From Endozoicomonas gorgoniicola (GTDB taxonomy: Bacteria; Pseudomonadota; Gammaproteobacteria; Pseudomonadales; Endozoicomonadaceae), in contig NZ_JAPFCC010000001.1 in NCBI RefSeq assembly GCF_025562715.2, positions 3,118,501-3,182,500 on the forward strand: a DNA stretch of 64,000 nucleotides, in the 5' to 3' direction. Below, piece by piece: positions 17,934-26,948 of the stretch. The notes under the pieces were generated by a model. That model was not told where the DNA came from. It did no database searches and saw nothing but the letters and a program-made list of their open reading frames with translations. The position numbers were made by a program, and so were the translations under genes. The number at the start of each line of letters is the position of its first letter. Positions within the stretch are counted from its first letter, which is position 1.

Positions 17934-18265
17934 AACTACCTCTTTAAGTTGTTTAATAACATCTTCATACGAACAACATTGACAAAAATCGTCGTACTCA
18001 AAACTGTCAGTATCAGAAGAGTACGTGAGAATATGATGATGACATTGGCATGTATTAAGGGGATCAATGTCAAGATCAATGTCAAAATCAATTGACAGCG
18101 CATTTTGAGAATGCATTACCAAAAACAACAATAAGAAAGAAAGTTTTATTTTCAACACTGTCACCTCAATGTATCAATTATTAAGTTTCTTTTTCAGTTT
18201 CAATGGCTGTGGTCTTTCATACTGAGCTACTCTGTGTTAACAGATCAGCTACCCTGCCGAATTAA

Positions 18266-18475
18266 GAGGTTCAGCAAACCCGGCGTTTTCTGACTCTGAC
18301 CATTCTAGACCGCTGGAAACAAAGTGGAGTATTAAAAATACCAGGCCTTGAAGGTCAGGAGCTGGCTTTCACTAATCTGGTAGAAATGGCCTGCCTGCTG
18401 CACGATGTGGGGAGGCAGCAAACGATACTGCCTACTGTATCGAAGATCTTTAAGATGCCTTGGATAAGGATCCGC
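18266..18475 (+). pseudogene. dgt remnant 1 in the secreted-paralog array
   Basis: This segment aligns with dgt at 20693-20838 (starting GAGGTTCAGCA, then CTAGACCGCTGG and GAAATGGCCTGCCTGCTGCA) and, after a deletion of about 400 bp, with dgt near 21233-21290 (GATGCCTTGGATAAGGA). The intergenic stretch 18165-18552 thus holds the broken 5' part of a second dgt, followed at 18490 by sequence copied from upstream of topB (GCTATGATCTCATATTGCTC). Confidence 0.85.
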
Positions 18476-18552
18476 AGCCCATCTTGCCAGCTATGATCTC
18501 ATATTGCTCAGCACTGTGTTAACCCATTCATAAACTGCCAGATTAACCAGTT

Positions 18553-19251
18553 TTATCTGCTGTTCTGCTGGAAAAGCAGGTTAATAAAGGGATTAGTCAG
18601 CCTCTCCCACCAGCTGGGATTAAGCTCAGGTAAAGTGTCCGGCGTATTTCCAAAATTACTGGTCGTTGGCTCTACAGGGTTTTCATCCGGAGTTTCCTCT
18701 ACAGTATTTTCGTCCGGGGTTTCCTCTACAGCGCCTTCGTTCTGAGGTTCTGGTAACTCCTCTACACCTGTTATTGTATAGAAAAACGGTGATAAGCCTA
18801 GCATCAAGAATCTTGCCCTATAGCGTTGTACAAGGACAGAGACAGGAAAACGCCCGCCCACTGTAGCATTCCTCGATGATTGAGTAACCGTAAAGCTGTA
18901 TTCTATAGACCTGCCATTAGTTGTGTTCACCATACGACGATACCATTCAGTGCTTCGGGGTAACAATTCTCCCGGGAAGGTAACCGGGGTAGCTAACATA
19001 TCTTCAACAATCTTACTAAATACCTCATCACTAAGTTGTTCAACAGCATCATCAAAACAGTAGCAACAAAGACAATCATCCTCGTACTCAACACTGTCAG
19101 TATCAGAATGGTAAATGAGAAGATGAGAATTCTGACATGGACTTTCAGGATCAACATCAAGATCAAGATAAAAATCAATTGACAGCGCATTTTGAGAATG
19201 CATTACCAAAAACAACAAGAGGAAAGAAAGCTTTATTTTCAACACTGCCAC
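18553..19251 (-). CDS. Secreted acidic paralog 2, function unknown
   Basis: The 232-residue product has the family signal peptide (MAVLKIKLSFLLLFLVMHSQ, cleaved after NALS). The mature N-terminus is short and Asp-rich, and a cysteine cluster (DDCLCCYCFDD) is followed by a beta-rich core of about 100 residues (SIEYSFTVTQSSRNA). The acidic linker holds a 10-residue repeat (VEETPDENTVEETPDENPVE). The invariant tail runs from TTSNFGNTPDTLPELNPSWW to NPFINLLFQQNSR. It is intact. The conserved C-terminal aromatic and hydrophobic segment could be a sorting or membrane-binding signal; that is speculation. I recognise no family. Confidence 0.75.
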   Translation of the reverse strand: MAVLKIKLSFLLLFLVMHSQNALSIDFYLDLDVDPESPCQNSHLLIYHSDTDSVEYEDDCLCCYCFDDAVEQLSDEVFSKIVEDMLATPVTFPGELLPRSTEWYRRMVNTTNGRSIEYSFTVTQSSRNATVGGRFPVSVLVQRYRARFLMLGLSPFFYTITGVEELPEPQNEGAVEETPDENTVEETPDENPVEPTTSNFGNTPDTLPELNPSWWERLTNPFINLLFQQNSR

Positions 19252-19351
19252 CTCAATGTATCAATTACTAAGTTTCTTTTTCAGCTTCAACGCTGTGGTC
19301 TTTCATGCTGAGCTACTCTGTGTTAACAGATCAGCTACCCTGCCGAATTAA

Positions 19352-19560
19352 GAGGTTCAGCAGACCCGGCGCTTTCTGACTCTGACCATTCTAGACCGCT
19401 GGAAACAAAGTGGAGTATTAAAAATACCAGGCCTTGAAGGTCAGGAGCTGGCTTTCACTAATCTGGTAGAAATGGCCTGCCTGCTGCACGATGTGGAGAG
19501 GCAGCAAACGATACTGCCTACTGTATCGAAGATCTTTAAGATGCCTTGGATAAGGATCCG
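19352..19560 (+). pseudogene. dgt remnant 2 in the secreted-paralog array
   Basis: Nearly the same sequence as dgt remnant 1, with the same two deletions relative to intact dgt, so both descend from one broken copy. It fills most of the otherwise gene-free stretch 19252-19638, and is followed by the topB-flank sequence GCTATGATCTCATATTGCTC. Confidence 0.85.
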
Positions 19561-19638
19561 CAGCCCATCGTGCCAGCTATGATCTCATATTGCTCAGCAC
19601 TGTGTTAACCCATTCATAAACAGCCAGATTAACCAGTT

Positions 19639-20376
19639 TTATCTGCTGTTCTGCTGGAAAAGCAGGTTAATAAAGGGATTAGTCAGCCTTTCCCACCAGC
19701 TGGGATTAAGCTCAGGTAAAGTGTCCGGCGTATTTCCAAAATTACTGGTCGTTGGCTCTACAGGGTTTTCATCCGTAACTTCGTCTAAAGTACCTTCATC
19801 CGGAGTTTCTTCTTCAGCGTCTTCATCCGGAGCTTCCTCTACAGCGTCTTCGTCCTGAGTTTCTGATAACGCCTCTTCACCTACTATTGTATAGACATCC
19901 GTTAAGCTTGGTATTGATAATGTTGCCTGATAGGTTTGTACACGGACAGAGCCTGGAAAATCTCCGTCCTCTATAACACTCCCCAATGATTGAGTAACCG
20001 TGAATCTGTATTCTAAAGAACTACCATTAGCTATGTTCACCATACGATTAAATTCAGTGCTTCGGGGTAATGATTCTCCCGAGAAGGTAACCTGAGCATC
20101 TAACATGTCTTTAACAATGGTACTAAATACCTCCTTAAGTTTTTCAATTTTATAATCAAACGAATCATTACAATAATAACAAATATGCGAGTCATAAACA
20201 CTGTCAGTATCAGAATCGTACTTGAGCATATGACAACATTCTATTGTATAGTAAGTTTCAGCATAAGGATTAGGATCAGGAACAAGATTAATATTAAAAT
20301 CAATTGAAAGCGCATTTTGAGAATGCATTACCAAAAACAACAATAAGAAAGAAAGTTTTATTTTCAACACTGTCAC
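19639..20376 (-). CDS. Secreted acidic paralog 3, function unknown
   Basis: The 245-residue product is the longest of the three. It shares the signal peptide, the CC and CYYC cysteine motifs with the intervening DSDTDSV stretch, the beta-rich core (SLEYRFTVTQSLGSV) and the tail of paralog 2. The acidic linker is longer (repeated DEDAVEEAPDEDAEEETPDE), so linker repeat number varies among copies. It is closest to intact dgt, from which it is divergently transcribed across about 118 bp. Confidence 0.75.
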   Translation of the reverse strand: MTVLKIKLSFLLLFLVMHSQNALSIDFNINLVPDPNPYAETYYTIECCHMLKYDSDTDSVYDSHICYYCNDSFDYKIEKLKEVFSTIVKDMLDAQVTFSGESLPRSTEFNRMVNIANGSSLEYRFTVTQSLGSVIEDGDFPGSVRVQTYQATLSIPSLTDVYTIVGEEALSETQDEDAVEEAPDEDAEEETPDEGTLDEVTDENPVEPTTSNFGNTPDTLPELNPSWWERLTNPFINLLFQQNSR

Positions 20377-20494
20377 CTCAATGTATCAATTACTAAGTTT
20401 CTTTTTCAGCTTCAACGCTGTGGTCTTTCATACTGAGCTACTCTGTGTTAACAAACCCTGTTAACAGATCAGCCACCCTGCCGAATTAACCAGC

Positions 20495-21943
20495 ATGAAC
20501 TACCTTCGTAAACTCACCTGCGAGCGCCCACGTTTAAGCTCTGCCGATGTGCAGCGCGACCTGGTGACCGAAACCGAAAGCAACCGGGGCCGGATCATCC
20601 AGTCCGCTGCCATTCGTCGATTACAGCAGAAAACCCAGGTTTATCCACTGGAGTCCAATGCGGCGGTGCGCAGTCGCCTGACTCACTCCCTTGAGGTTCA
20701 GCAGACAGGCCGCTTTCTGGCCCTGAACATTCTCGACCGCTGGCAGCAGAGTGGGGAGTTAACAACGCTTGGGCTTGAGGGGCAGGAACTGGCTTTCACC
20801 AACCTGGTCGAAATGGCCTGCCTGCTGCACGATGTAGGCAATCCTCCCTTTGGTCACTTCGGCGAGGCTGCCATCAGCCGCTGGATGAAGGACCATGCTG
20901 AACAGTGTCACGATCAGTCCATGCAGCGAACATCAGGCAAGGACACCCTGTTTCAGACCACCCTGCTACCCGACCTTTGTGTGTTTGAAGGCAATGCCCA
21001 GGGGCTGCGTATTATCCATCATTTGCAGAACCTTAATCTGACTTACTCCCAGATGGCGGCTCTGATCAAATATACCCGCCCTCCTTACGAGCCGGCTCCA
21101 GCCACGGGGGAACCCTGTTTTTACCGAAAGAAAAAACCCGGTTTCTATTACTCGGAAGCTACCCTGTTCCGGCAGATGCAGCAGCATCTGCATATTAACG
21201 AAGGCTGTCGTTTTCCACTCGTTTACATTATGGAGGCGGCAGACGACATTGCTTACTGCATTGCTGATCTGGAAGATGCCCTGGATAAAGGCATACTGTC
21301 TCTGAAAGAGTTACAGTTCTGGCTGAACCAGGTATGGAACGAATTCACGACAGATAACGCTTATTTGCCGGACATCATGCAATCTGCCGCCCGTCGTGCC
21401 GGTACCAACGAACATGAGTTTATTGTGCGCCTGCGAACCCGGCTGGTCAGGGACCTGGTTGACTATGCTGCTAACCGCTATATCAACAAACACGACGAAG
21501 TCTTTGCCGGAAGCCTGGATGAGCCTCTGATTGAAGGGGGCTCGAACCAGCATCTTGCCCTGCAAACACTCAAGACGGTGGCGGTACGTCATGTGTTCAC
21601 CAGCATGGAAAAGGAAACGCCTGAGCTACGGGGCTACGCGGCATTGATTGGCCTGCTGGACAAATTCAAGCCTCTGTTAACGCTTTCCCCTGATGATTTC
21701 CAGCGTATTGTTAAACAGGATGACCACCAGCATTTTATAGAGCAGCGACTTTACCACCGTCTGTCGAGAAAACATAAAGCCGCTTATTACCGGGCAGTAG
21801 AAACGCTCGCAACCCAAAACTTGAGTGAAATCGACCATCAGGATCTGGAGTGGTATTACCGTACACGTTTGTTGATCGACTACGTGAGTGGTATGACTGA
21901 TCACTTTGTTGTCGATGAGTTTCAAAGCCTTTCTGCTATCTAA
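20495..21943 (+). CDS. dgt: Deoxyguanosine triphosphohydrolase (dGTPase)
   Basis: This 482-residue HD-domain hydrolase cleaves dGTP to deoxyguanosine and triphosphate. Metal-binding motifs are present: RLTHSLEVQQ, LLHDVGNPPFGHFGE (the HD pair) and the EAADDIAYCIADLEDAL segment near residue 250. The length is close to E. coli Dgt (505). The start ATG at 20495 gives MNYLRKLTCERPR, like the family. Two broken copies of its 5' part lie upstream in the paralog array. Confidence 0.93.
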   Translation: MNYLRKLTCERPRLSSADVQRDLVTETESNRGRIIQSAAIRRLQQKTQVYPLESNAAVRSRLTHSLEVQQTGRFLALNILDRWQQSGELTTLGLEGQELAFTNLVEMACLLHDVGNPPFGHFGEAAISRWMKDHAEQCHDQSMQRTSGKDTLFQTTLLPDLCVFEGNAQGLRIIHHLQNLNLTYSQMAALIKYTRPPYEPAPATGEPCFYRKKKPGFYYSEATLFRQMQQHLHINEGCRFPLVYIMEAADDIAYCIADLEDALDKGILSLKELQFWLNQVWNEFTTDNAYLPDIMQSAARRAGTNEHEFIVRLRTRLVRDLVDYAANRYINKHDEVFAGSLDEPLIEGGSNQHLALQTLKTVAVRHVFTSMEKETPELRGYAALIGLLDKFKPLLTLSPDDFQRIVKQDDHQHFIEQRLYHRLSRKHKAAYYRAVETLATQNLSEIDHQDLEWYYRTRLLIDYVSGMTDHFVVDEFQSLSAI

Positions 21944-21968
21944 AGCACTCCTGCCAAGAGGATGTAGC

Positions 21969-22556
21969 ATGCCTTTCAATCAAATTGGAGTTTACGAGGG
22001 GAGTGAATTTGATCACAACGAGTCAGGGGATACGTTCGTAGTAAGGAGATCTTACGATGACGACAAACTGTTTTTAAAGCTTCAGCATGAAGATGATGAT
22101 GGTTCTGAGTCGCTGGCAGGCTATATAGAAGCTATAAGCAACTATGACTATTTTTTGGTTGGTAATCCAGTGAGTTCAGAATGTCACTATACAGTCAAAT
22201 TTACAGAGGTATATGAAGCATACCGTAACAGATCTCTTGGAGCTTTGCTGATGTTCATCATCGTTCGTGAAGTTCAGGCAAATGGTGGGACTTATCTGTA
22301 TTTGGCTTACCCGTTTACGGAAGTTTTGGGGTTTTATATTCAGTTTGGGTTTTATCCAGCGCCGGAACATGTGGCCTATAGACATCAAACGGCTCTCAAT
22401 TACAGAGGAGGCGAAGTTCTTGAGTCAACCATTCCATTTCAGGAAAAAATTGACATGCACAGGAAGTACTCGCTGTGGAGGGGAAACATAAGCGTTGCGC
22501 TGGAGCTCATTATGAAAAAGCTGAACGGTGTTTTTAGTTTTCACCCCCCATTCTGA
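21969..22556 (+). CDS. GNAT-family acetyltransferase-like protein
   Basis: The start at 21969 (MPFNQIGVYEGS) follows an AAGAGG ribosome-binding site by about seven bases; the open frame continues 21 codons upstream into dgt but without a good site. The 195-residue protein has the GNAT pattern: a strand at about residue 65, then YEAYRNRSLGALLMFIIVRE as the acetyl-CoA-binding loop and helix, then YLYLAYPFTEVLGFYIQFGF as the next strand-helix pair. The substrate is unknown. The gene begins 26 bp after dgt and may be cotranscribed. Confidence 0.65.
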   Translation: MPFNQIGVYEGSEFDHNESGDTFVVRRSYDDDKLFLKLQHEDDDGSESLAGYIEAISNYDYFLVGNPVSSECHYTVKFTEVYEAYRNRSLGALLMFIIVREVQANGGTYLYLAYPFTEVLGFYIQFGFYPAPEHVAYRHQTALNYRGGEVLESTIPFQEKIDMHRKYSLWRGNISVALELIMKKLNGVFSFHPPF

Positions 22557-22638
22557 ATGGAAAAATCATGGCATCGCCTTACCCTGAAAGAGTTGTAATT
22601 CCTATTGACGTGATAATGAAAAAACTCAGGAAACCACA

Positions 22639-23454
22639 ATGAACGCAACACCCAAATGGATCTACGGTACAGCCTGGAAAGAGCAGGCTACTAAAGATCT
22701 GGTACTCAAGGCACTGAAATCGGGCTTCAGGGCTATTGATACCGCTAACCAGCGCAAACACTACTTCGAGGCAGCCGTTGGCGACGCCCTGACGGCATCA
22801 GGTATTGACCGTAGCAATCTGTTTTTGCAAAGCAAATTCACTTTCCGCCCCAGCCAGGATGACCGGCTGCCCTATAAGCCTGATGCCAGTGTCCGGGAGC
22901 AGGTTGAACAATCCTTTGCCAGCTCACTGCAACATCTGGGTACTGATTATCTGGATGCCCTGCTTCTGCATGGCCCGCTATTCGGAGAAGGGCTCTGCAA
23001 CGATGATCTGGAAGCCTGGTCAGCCATGGAGGCGATCTATCATTCAGGCAGAGTTAAGGCGATTGGTGTCAGTAACTTTTCCGCCAGCCAGCTGGAAGAC
23101 CTTAACCATCACTCAGCCACCCGGCCTGCCTGGGTTCAGAACCGCTGCTTTGCCATCACTGGCTGGGATCGTGATGTCAGGCAGGTCTGTCAACGTCATG
23201 GCATTGGCTATCAGGGGTTTTCGCTTCTGACCGCCAATCCAGCCGTTAGCCAGCAGCCTGCCTTTCAGGCGATTGTCGCAAAAACGGGACTGACACCCGC
23301 ACAGGTTATTTTCCAGTCTGCAAAGAGGATGAAGATATTGCCTTTGACCGGCACTTCCAGCCCCGGACACATGCTTGAGGATCTTGCCTGTAACAGGGTG
23401 ACATTGACTGAAGATGACGTGACAATCGTCGAGAACATCCTACTTTCCGAATAA
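22639..23454 (+). CDS. Aldo/keto reductase
   Basis: The 271-residue TIM-barrel oxidoreductase keeps the catalytic tetrad of the family: Asp in AIDTAN, Tyr in KHYFEAAVG, Lys in LQSKFTF and His in LLHGP. NADPH-binding residues near IGVSNFSASQLEDL are also typical. The substrate cannot be predicted. It follows the acetyltransferase gene by about 80 bp. Confidence 0.87.
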   Translation: MNATPKWIYGTAWKEQATKDLVLKALKSGFRAIDTANQRKHYFEAAVGDALTASGIDRSNLFLQSKFTFRPSQDDRLPYKPDASVREQVEQSFASSLQHLGTDYLDALLLHGPLFGEGLCNDDLEAWSAMEAIYHSGRVKAIGVSNFSASQLEDLNHHSATRPAWVQNRCFAITGWDRDVRQVCQRHGIGYQGFSLLTANPAVSQQPAFQAIVAKTGLTPAQVIFQSAKRMKILPLTGTSSPGHMLEDLACNRVTLTEDDVTIVENILLSE

Positions 23455-23650
23455 TGCCTCTCCGCCTTTTCCTCGTTAATAAAGGGGTGCTTTTCGAGGA
23501 ACAGGCATAGCCGAATTTAGAGGAATACAGCCAGCAGCGGTGACTGGCTGCCTTCCATTAAACAAACGCTTCGATTAAACTGCTGATCAAACAATTACCA
23601 GATTATATGCCTCGCTGGATTAACTCGTTCGATCAATCTTTCAATAACTC

Positions 23651-23692
23651 GTTCTATAAAACTTGTTCTATAAAACTTGTTCTATAAAAAAG
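23651..23692. repeat. Three 14-bp direct repeats upstream of pilD
   Basis: GTTCTATAAAACTT occurs three times head to tail (starts 23651, 23665, 23679; the last copy is imperfect), immediately before the pilD ribosome-binding site. The AT-rich TATAAAA core could supply -10 elements; copy number may vary by slippage. Confidence 0.7.
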
Positions 23693-23706
23693 GAACTCCC
23701 CTTCTG

Positions 23707-24579
23707 ATGCTACTTCTTGAACTTCTGCAAGCTTCACCCGGTTATCTTTTATTCGCCTTAACTATACTCGGCCTGATTGTTGGCAGTTTTCTGAATGTGG
23801 TGATCCTGCGTCTGCCCATTATGATGGAGCGACAGTGGAAACTTGAATGCCTCGAAGCCCTGCATCCGGACAAAGTACCGGAAAACCCGATGAAATATAA
23901 TCTGGTCACACCGGGTTCGAACTGCATGGCGTGTGGACACAAGATTCGTCCCTGGGAGAACATCCCGGTACTGAGCTACCTGCTCCTGAAAGGTCAATGC
24001 TCCCACTGCAAAACCTCTATTTCCATTCGCTACCCATTGATTGAAATCATCAGTGCCACTCTTGCAGTGGTGGCTGGTATCACCTTTGGCGCATCAACAG
24101 CCACCTTGTTCGCCTGTCTTCTGGCATGGGCATTACTGACACTGACGGTTATTGACCTGGATACTCAGCTGCTGCCTGACAGCATCACCCTGCCCCTGCT
24201 CTGGCTGGGCCTGCTGGTGAATACTCAACATCTGTTTGTCCCTCTGACCGATGCGGTGTTGGGTGCCGTGGCAGGCTACCTGTCGTTATGGCTGGTTTAC
24301 CAGGGCTTCAAGCTGGCTACCGGCAAGGAAGGCATGGGCTATGGCGACTTCAAACTGCTGGCGGCACTGGGAGCCTGGCTGGGCTGGCAGATGCTACCCC
24401 TGATCATTCTGCTGTCATCTCTGGTGGGAACACTGGTTGGCGTCGGACTGATGATCTTCAAACAGCATAACCGTGAACAGCCGATTCCTTTTGGACCCTA
24501 TCTTGCCGCAGCGGGGTTTATTGCGTTGTTATGGGGTAACACCCTAGTTGAGTCTTATCTGCAAATAATGGGAATGTAA
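23707..24579 (+). CDS. pilD: Type IV prepilin peptidase/N-methyltransferase PilD
   Basis: This inner-membrane aspartic protease of about 290 residues cleaves prepilin leaders and methylates the new N-terminus. The start at 23707 (MLLLELLQASPG) fits the family; an upstream TTG at 23677 lies in the repeat. The N-terminal methyltransferase part has two cysteine pairs (CMACGH and CSHCKT) around RPWENIPVLSYLLLKG. The catalytic aspartates lie in VIDLDTQLLPD and GMGYGDFKLL. It is very like Pseudomonas PilD over its whole length. It overlaps coaE by one base (TAATG). Its substrates include the minor pilins at 35520-51176. Confidence 0.95.
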   Translation: MLLLELLQASPGYLLFALTILGLIVGSFLNVVILRLPIMMERQWKLECLEALHPDKVPENPMKYNLVTPGSNCMACGHKIRPWENIPVLSYLLLKGQCSHCKTSISIRYPLIEIISATLAVVAGITFGASTATLFACLLAWALLTLTVIDLDTQLLPDSITLPLLWLGLLVNTQHLFVPLTDAVLGAVAGYLSLWLVYQGFKLATGKEGMGYGDFKLLAALGAWLGWQMLPLIILLSSLVGTLVGVGLMIFKQHNREQPIPFGPYLAAAGFIALLWGNTLVESYLQIMGM

Positions 24580-25181
24580 TGAGTCTGGTTATAGGTGTTA
24601 CCGGTGGAATAGGCAGTGGCAAAACGGCGGTGACTGACTACTTTGCCACACTGGGCATTGCGATTGTTGATGCGGATCAGGCCGCGCGGGTCGTGGTAGA
24701 GCCGGGTCAGCCGGCACTGGAAAAAATCGCTCATCGCTATAAAGGCATTCTTCAGGAAGAAGATGGCAGCCTGAACCGTCGTAAACTGCGGGACATTATC
24801 TTTGCCAGTGACAGTGAACGAGTCTGGCTGGAACAACTGCTACACCCGTTGATTCGTGAACAGATTATGACCGAACTCAAAGCGTCTGTGTCGCCTTATT
24901 CGATTCTGGTTTCACCATTGATGATAGAAACGGATCAGCACCTTCTGGCAGACCGGGTTCTGGTGGTGGATGTGCCGGTTGAACTACAGATTGCCCGAAC
25001 CATAAGCCGGGACAACATGACGGAAGAACAGACCCGCAGCATCCTGGCCAGGCAGGCGACAAGGGAAGAGCGCAGGGAAAAAGCCGATGATATTGTTGAT
25101 AACAGCCAGTCGCTGGAACAGCTCTATCCACAACTGGATAAGCTGCACCAGCACTATCTGAAACTGGCTAAACAACGCTGA
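24579..25181 (+). CDS. coaE: Dephospho-CoA kinase
   Basis: The 200-residue P-loop kinase catalyses the last step of coenzyme A synthesis. Walker A is GGIGSGKTAV, followed by the substrate-binding IVDADQAARVVVEPGQP and HPLIREQI motifs and the lid helix QTRSILARQATREERREKAD. Its place directly after pilD is the usual gene order in Pseudomonas relatives (pilD-coaE). Confidence 0.95.
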   Translation: MSLVIGVTGGIGSGKTAVTDYFATLGIAIVDADQAARVVVEPGQPALEKIAHRYKGILQEEDGSLNRRKLRDIIFASDSERVWLEQLLHPLIREQIMTELKASVSPYSILVSPLMIETDQHLLADRVLVVDVPVELQIARTISRDNMTEEQTRSILARQATREERREKADDIVDNSQSLEQLYPQLDKLHQHYLKLAKQR

Positions 25182-25186
25182 ACTGG

Positions 25187-26827
25187 CTAGACCCCGGGAC
25201 GCCAGCCATTGGTAATCGGATAACGGCGGTCCCGGCCAAAACCCCGTGGCGTTATACGCACACCGACCACTGCCTGACGTCGTTTAAATTCATTAATATC
25301 GATCAGGCGCAACACCCGGTAAACGGTATCCTGGTCAAAACCCTCATCAATGATGGTTTCAGCACTGCAATCTTCCTCAACGTACATTTCAATAATGCGA
25401 TCCAGCTCACTGTAAGGCGGCAGGCTGTCTTCATCCACCTGATCCGGAGCCAGCTCCGCTGAAGGCGGACGGTCAATCACCCGCTGGGGAATAACATAAC
25501 CCAGTGAGTTACGGTATTCAGACAATTCAAACACCAGAGTTTTGGGTACGTCTTTCAAAGCGTTGTAGCCGCCACACATATCGCCGTACAGTGTCGCATA
25601 ACCCACAGCCATCTCACTCTTGTTGCCGGTGGTCAGCACCATGTAGCCTTTTTTGTTGGAAATCGCCATCAGCAGTACACCCCGACAACGGGATTGCAGG
25701 TTTTCCTCGGTGGTATCACGACCACTGTCGGCAAACTCACTGCTCAGGGTATTCATAAAGGCATCAAACATCGGCTCAATGGGCATGATTTTATAGTCGA
25801 CACCCAGAATATCTGCTTCTTCCTTTGCGTCCTGAAGGCTCATTTCCGAGGTGTAACGGTACGGCATCATCACCGCCTGAACCCGATCCGCCCCAAGGGC
25901 ATCAACCGCAATAGCCAGAGTCAGGGCGGAATCGATTCCTCCGGAAAGGCCAAGCACAACGCCTTTAAAACCGTTCTTGTTCACATAGTCACGGACACCG
26001 GTGACCAGAGCGCTGTATACCCGGCTGTGAAGATCGGGCAGAGGCGCAATATCTTCTTCAGCAATCTGTTCTTCTACAAACTGCTTTGCGTCGCAATCAA
26101 AACGAACCGCCGTCAGTGTTTCGGAAAAGTAATCGCCACAGGCCACTACCCGACCATCGCCGTTCATAGCAAAGGAACCACCGTCAAATACCAGCTCATC
26201 CTGACCGCCGAACAGGTTGACATACAACACCGGCAGACCGGTTTCCTGACAACGCTGGCGAATGGTTTCACGGCGAACACTCTGCTTGTCCTTATGGAAT
26301 GGCGAAGCATTCAGGCTCAGGATCAGGTCTGCCCCGGCATCCCTGGCCTGCATGGCAGGCTCCTGGAACCAGAGGTCCTCACAAATGGTCAGTGCCAGCC
26401 GGGTTCCTTTACAGTCAAAAGTGGTCATCTGATGACCCGGAACAAAATAACGCTTCTCATCAAACACCTGATAATTGGGCAGGTGCTGCTTGGCATAACG
26501 GGCGATCACCTGACCGTCGCGCAGAACAACCGCCTGGTTCTCCAGACCGTGCGCGCCCATACCCGGCACACCAATAACAATATCAATGCCTTTAACGGCG
26601 TTCAGTCGATGTAAAGCCTGTTCTGTGCGCAGAATCAGGCTGGGACGAAGAAGCAGGTCTTCAGGGGGGTAACCGCACAGGGTCAGTTCCGGAAATACCA
26701 CCAGATGCGCCTGGTGGGTATCCCGTGCCTGTTCAGCGGCGTTAATCACCATAGAGGTATTGCCGTCGATGTCACCAACCTTCAGGTTGATCTGTGCCAT
26801 CACGATCTTGAGCATAGCTGCGGACAT
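25187..26827 (-). CDS. nadE: Glutamine-dependent NAD(+) synthetase
   Basis: The 546-residue two-domain enzyme amidates nicotinate adenine dinucleotide. The N-terminal nitrilase-type glutaminase has its catalytic Glu (VVFPELTLCGYP), Lys (KQHLPNYQVFDEKRYF) and Cys (TICEDLWF). The C-terminal synthetase has the ATP loop GLSGGIDSALT and the TTGNKSEMAVGY and GYVIPQRV segments. A second ATG at 26815 is possible. A copy of its first codons was carried into the TPR array at about 28908. Confidence 0.95.
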   Translation of the reverse strand: MSAAMLKIVMAQINLKVGDIDGNTSMVINAAEQARDTHQAHLVVFPELTLCGYPPEDLLLRPSLILRTEQALHRLNAVKGIDIVIGVPGMGAHGLENQAVVLRDGQVIARYAKQHLPNYQVFDEKRYFVPGHQMTTFDCKGTRLALTICEDLWFQEPAMQARDAGADLILSLNASPFHKDKQSVRRETIRQRCQETGLPVLYVNLFGGQDELVFDGGSFAMNGDGRVVACGDYFSETLTAVRFDCDAKQFVEEQIAEEDIAPLPDLHSRVYSALVTGVRDYVNKNGFKGVVLGLSGGIDSALTLAIAVDALGADRVQAVMMPYRYTSEMSLQDAKEEADILGVDYKIMPIEPMFDAFMNTLSSEFADSGRDTTEENLQSRCRGVLLMAISNKKGYMVLTTGNKSEMAVGYATLYGDMCGGYNALKDVPKTLVFELSEYRNSLGYVIPQRVIDRPPSAELAPDQVDEDSLPPYSELDRIIEMYVEEDCSAETIIDEGFDQDTVYRVLRLIDINEFKRRQAVVGVRITPRGFGRDRRYPITNGWRPGV

Positions 26828-26889
26828 TGAAATGCCTAACGTCTGTAGTCTTTAATTCAGGGGCGCTATTTTCAACGAATATGAGGGGG

Positions 26890-26948
26890 CTGTAAAACTG
26901 AAATTAAGAGTCAGGAAACCAAATCCATTTTGAGTTGTCATAACGTTT
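26890..26948 (+). repeat. Conserved 59-bp leader upstream of TPR gene 1
   Basis: The block from CTGTAAAACTGAAATTAAGA to the start codon is repeated almost unchanged before TPR gene 2 (about 29004-29061) and TPR gene 3 (about 31190-31248). It may contain the common promoter or translation signal; no clear Shine-Dalgarno sequence is seen. Conservation to the base across copies shows that the duplicated unit includes the leader. Confidence 0.75.

Larger units (their letters stand above)
15789..18164 (-). pseudogene. Secreted acidic paralog 1, split by the ISNCY-like element
   Basis: The N-terminal half (17938-18164) and C-terminal half (15789-16205) are separated by the 1724-bp element at 16210-17933. 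Removing it with one copy of the AACT duplication restores a continuous frame of 215 residues, with the join reading KEVVRPIVKDMLG, matching KEVFSTIVKDMLD in paralog 3. The protein has a signal peptide identical to that of paralog 3, an Asp-rich start (DIDLDIDP), CxC and CC motifs, a Glu/Pro linker and the conserved tail NPFINLLFQQNSR. Only the insertion breaks it, so the loss is recent. The role is unknown. Confidence 0.85.

Noticed and set aside
25694..26614. Plus-strand ORF of 306 codons
   Set aside because: Antisense shadow of nadE.
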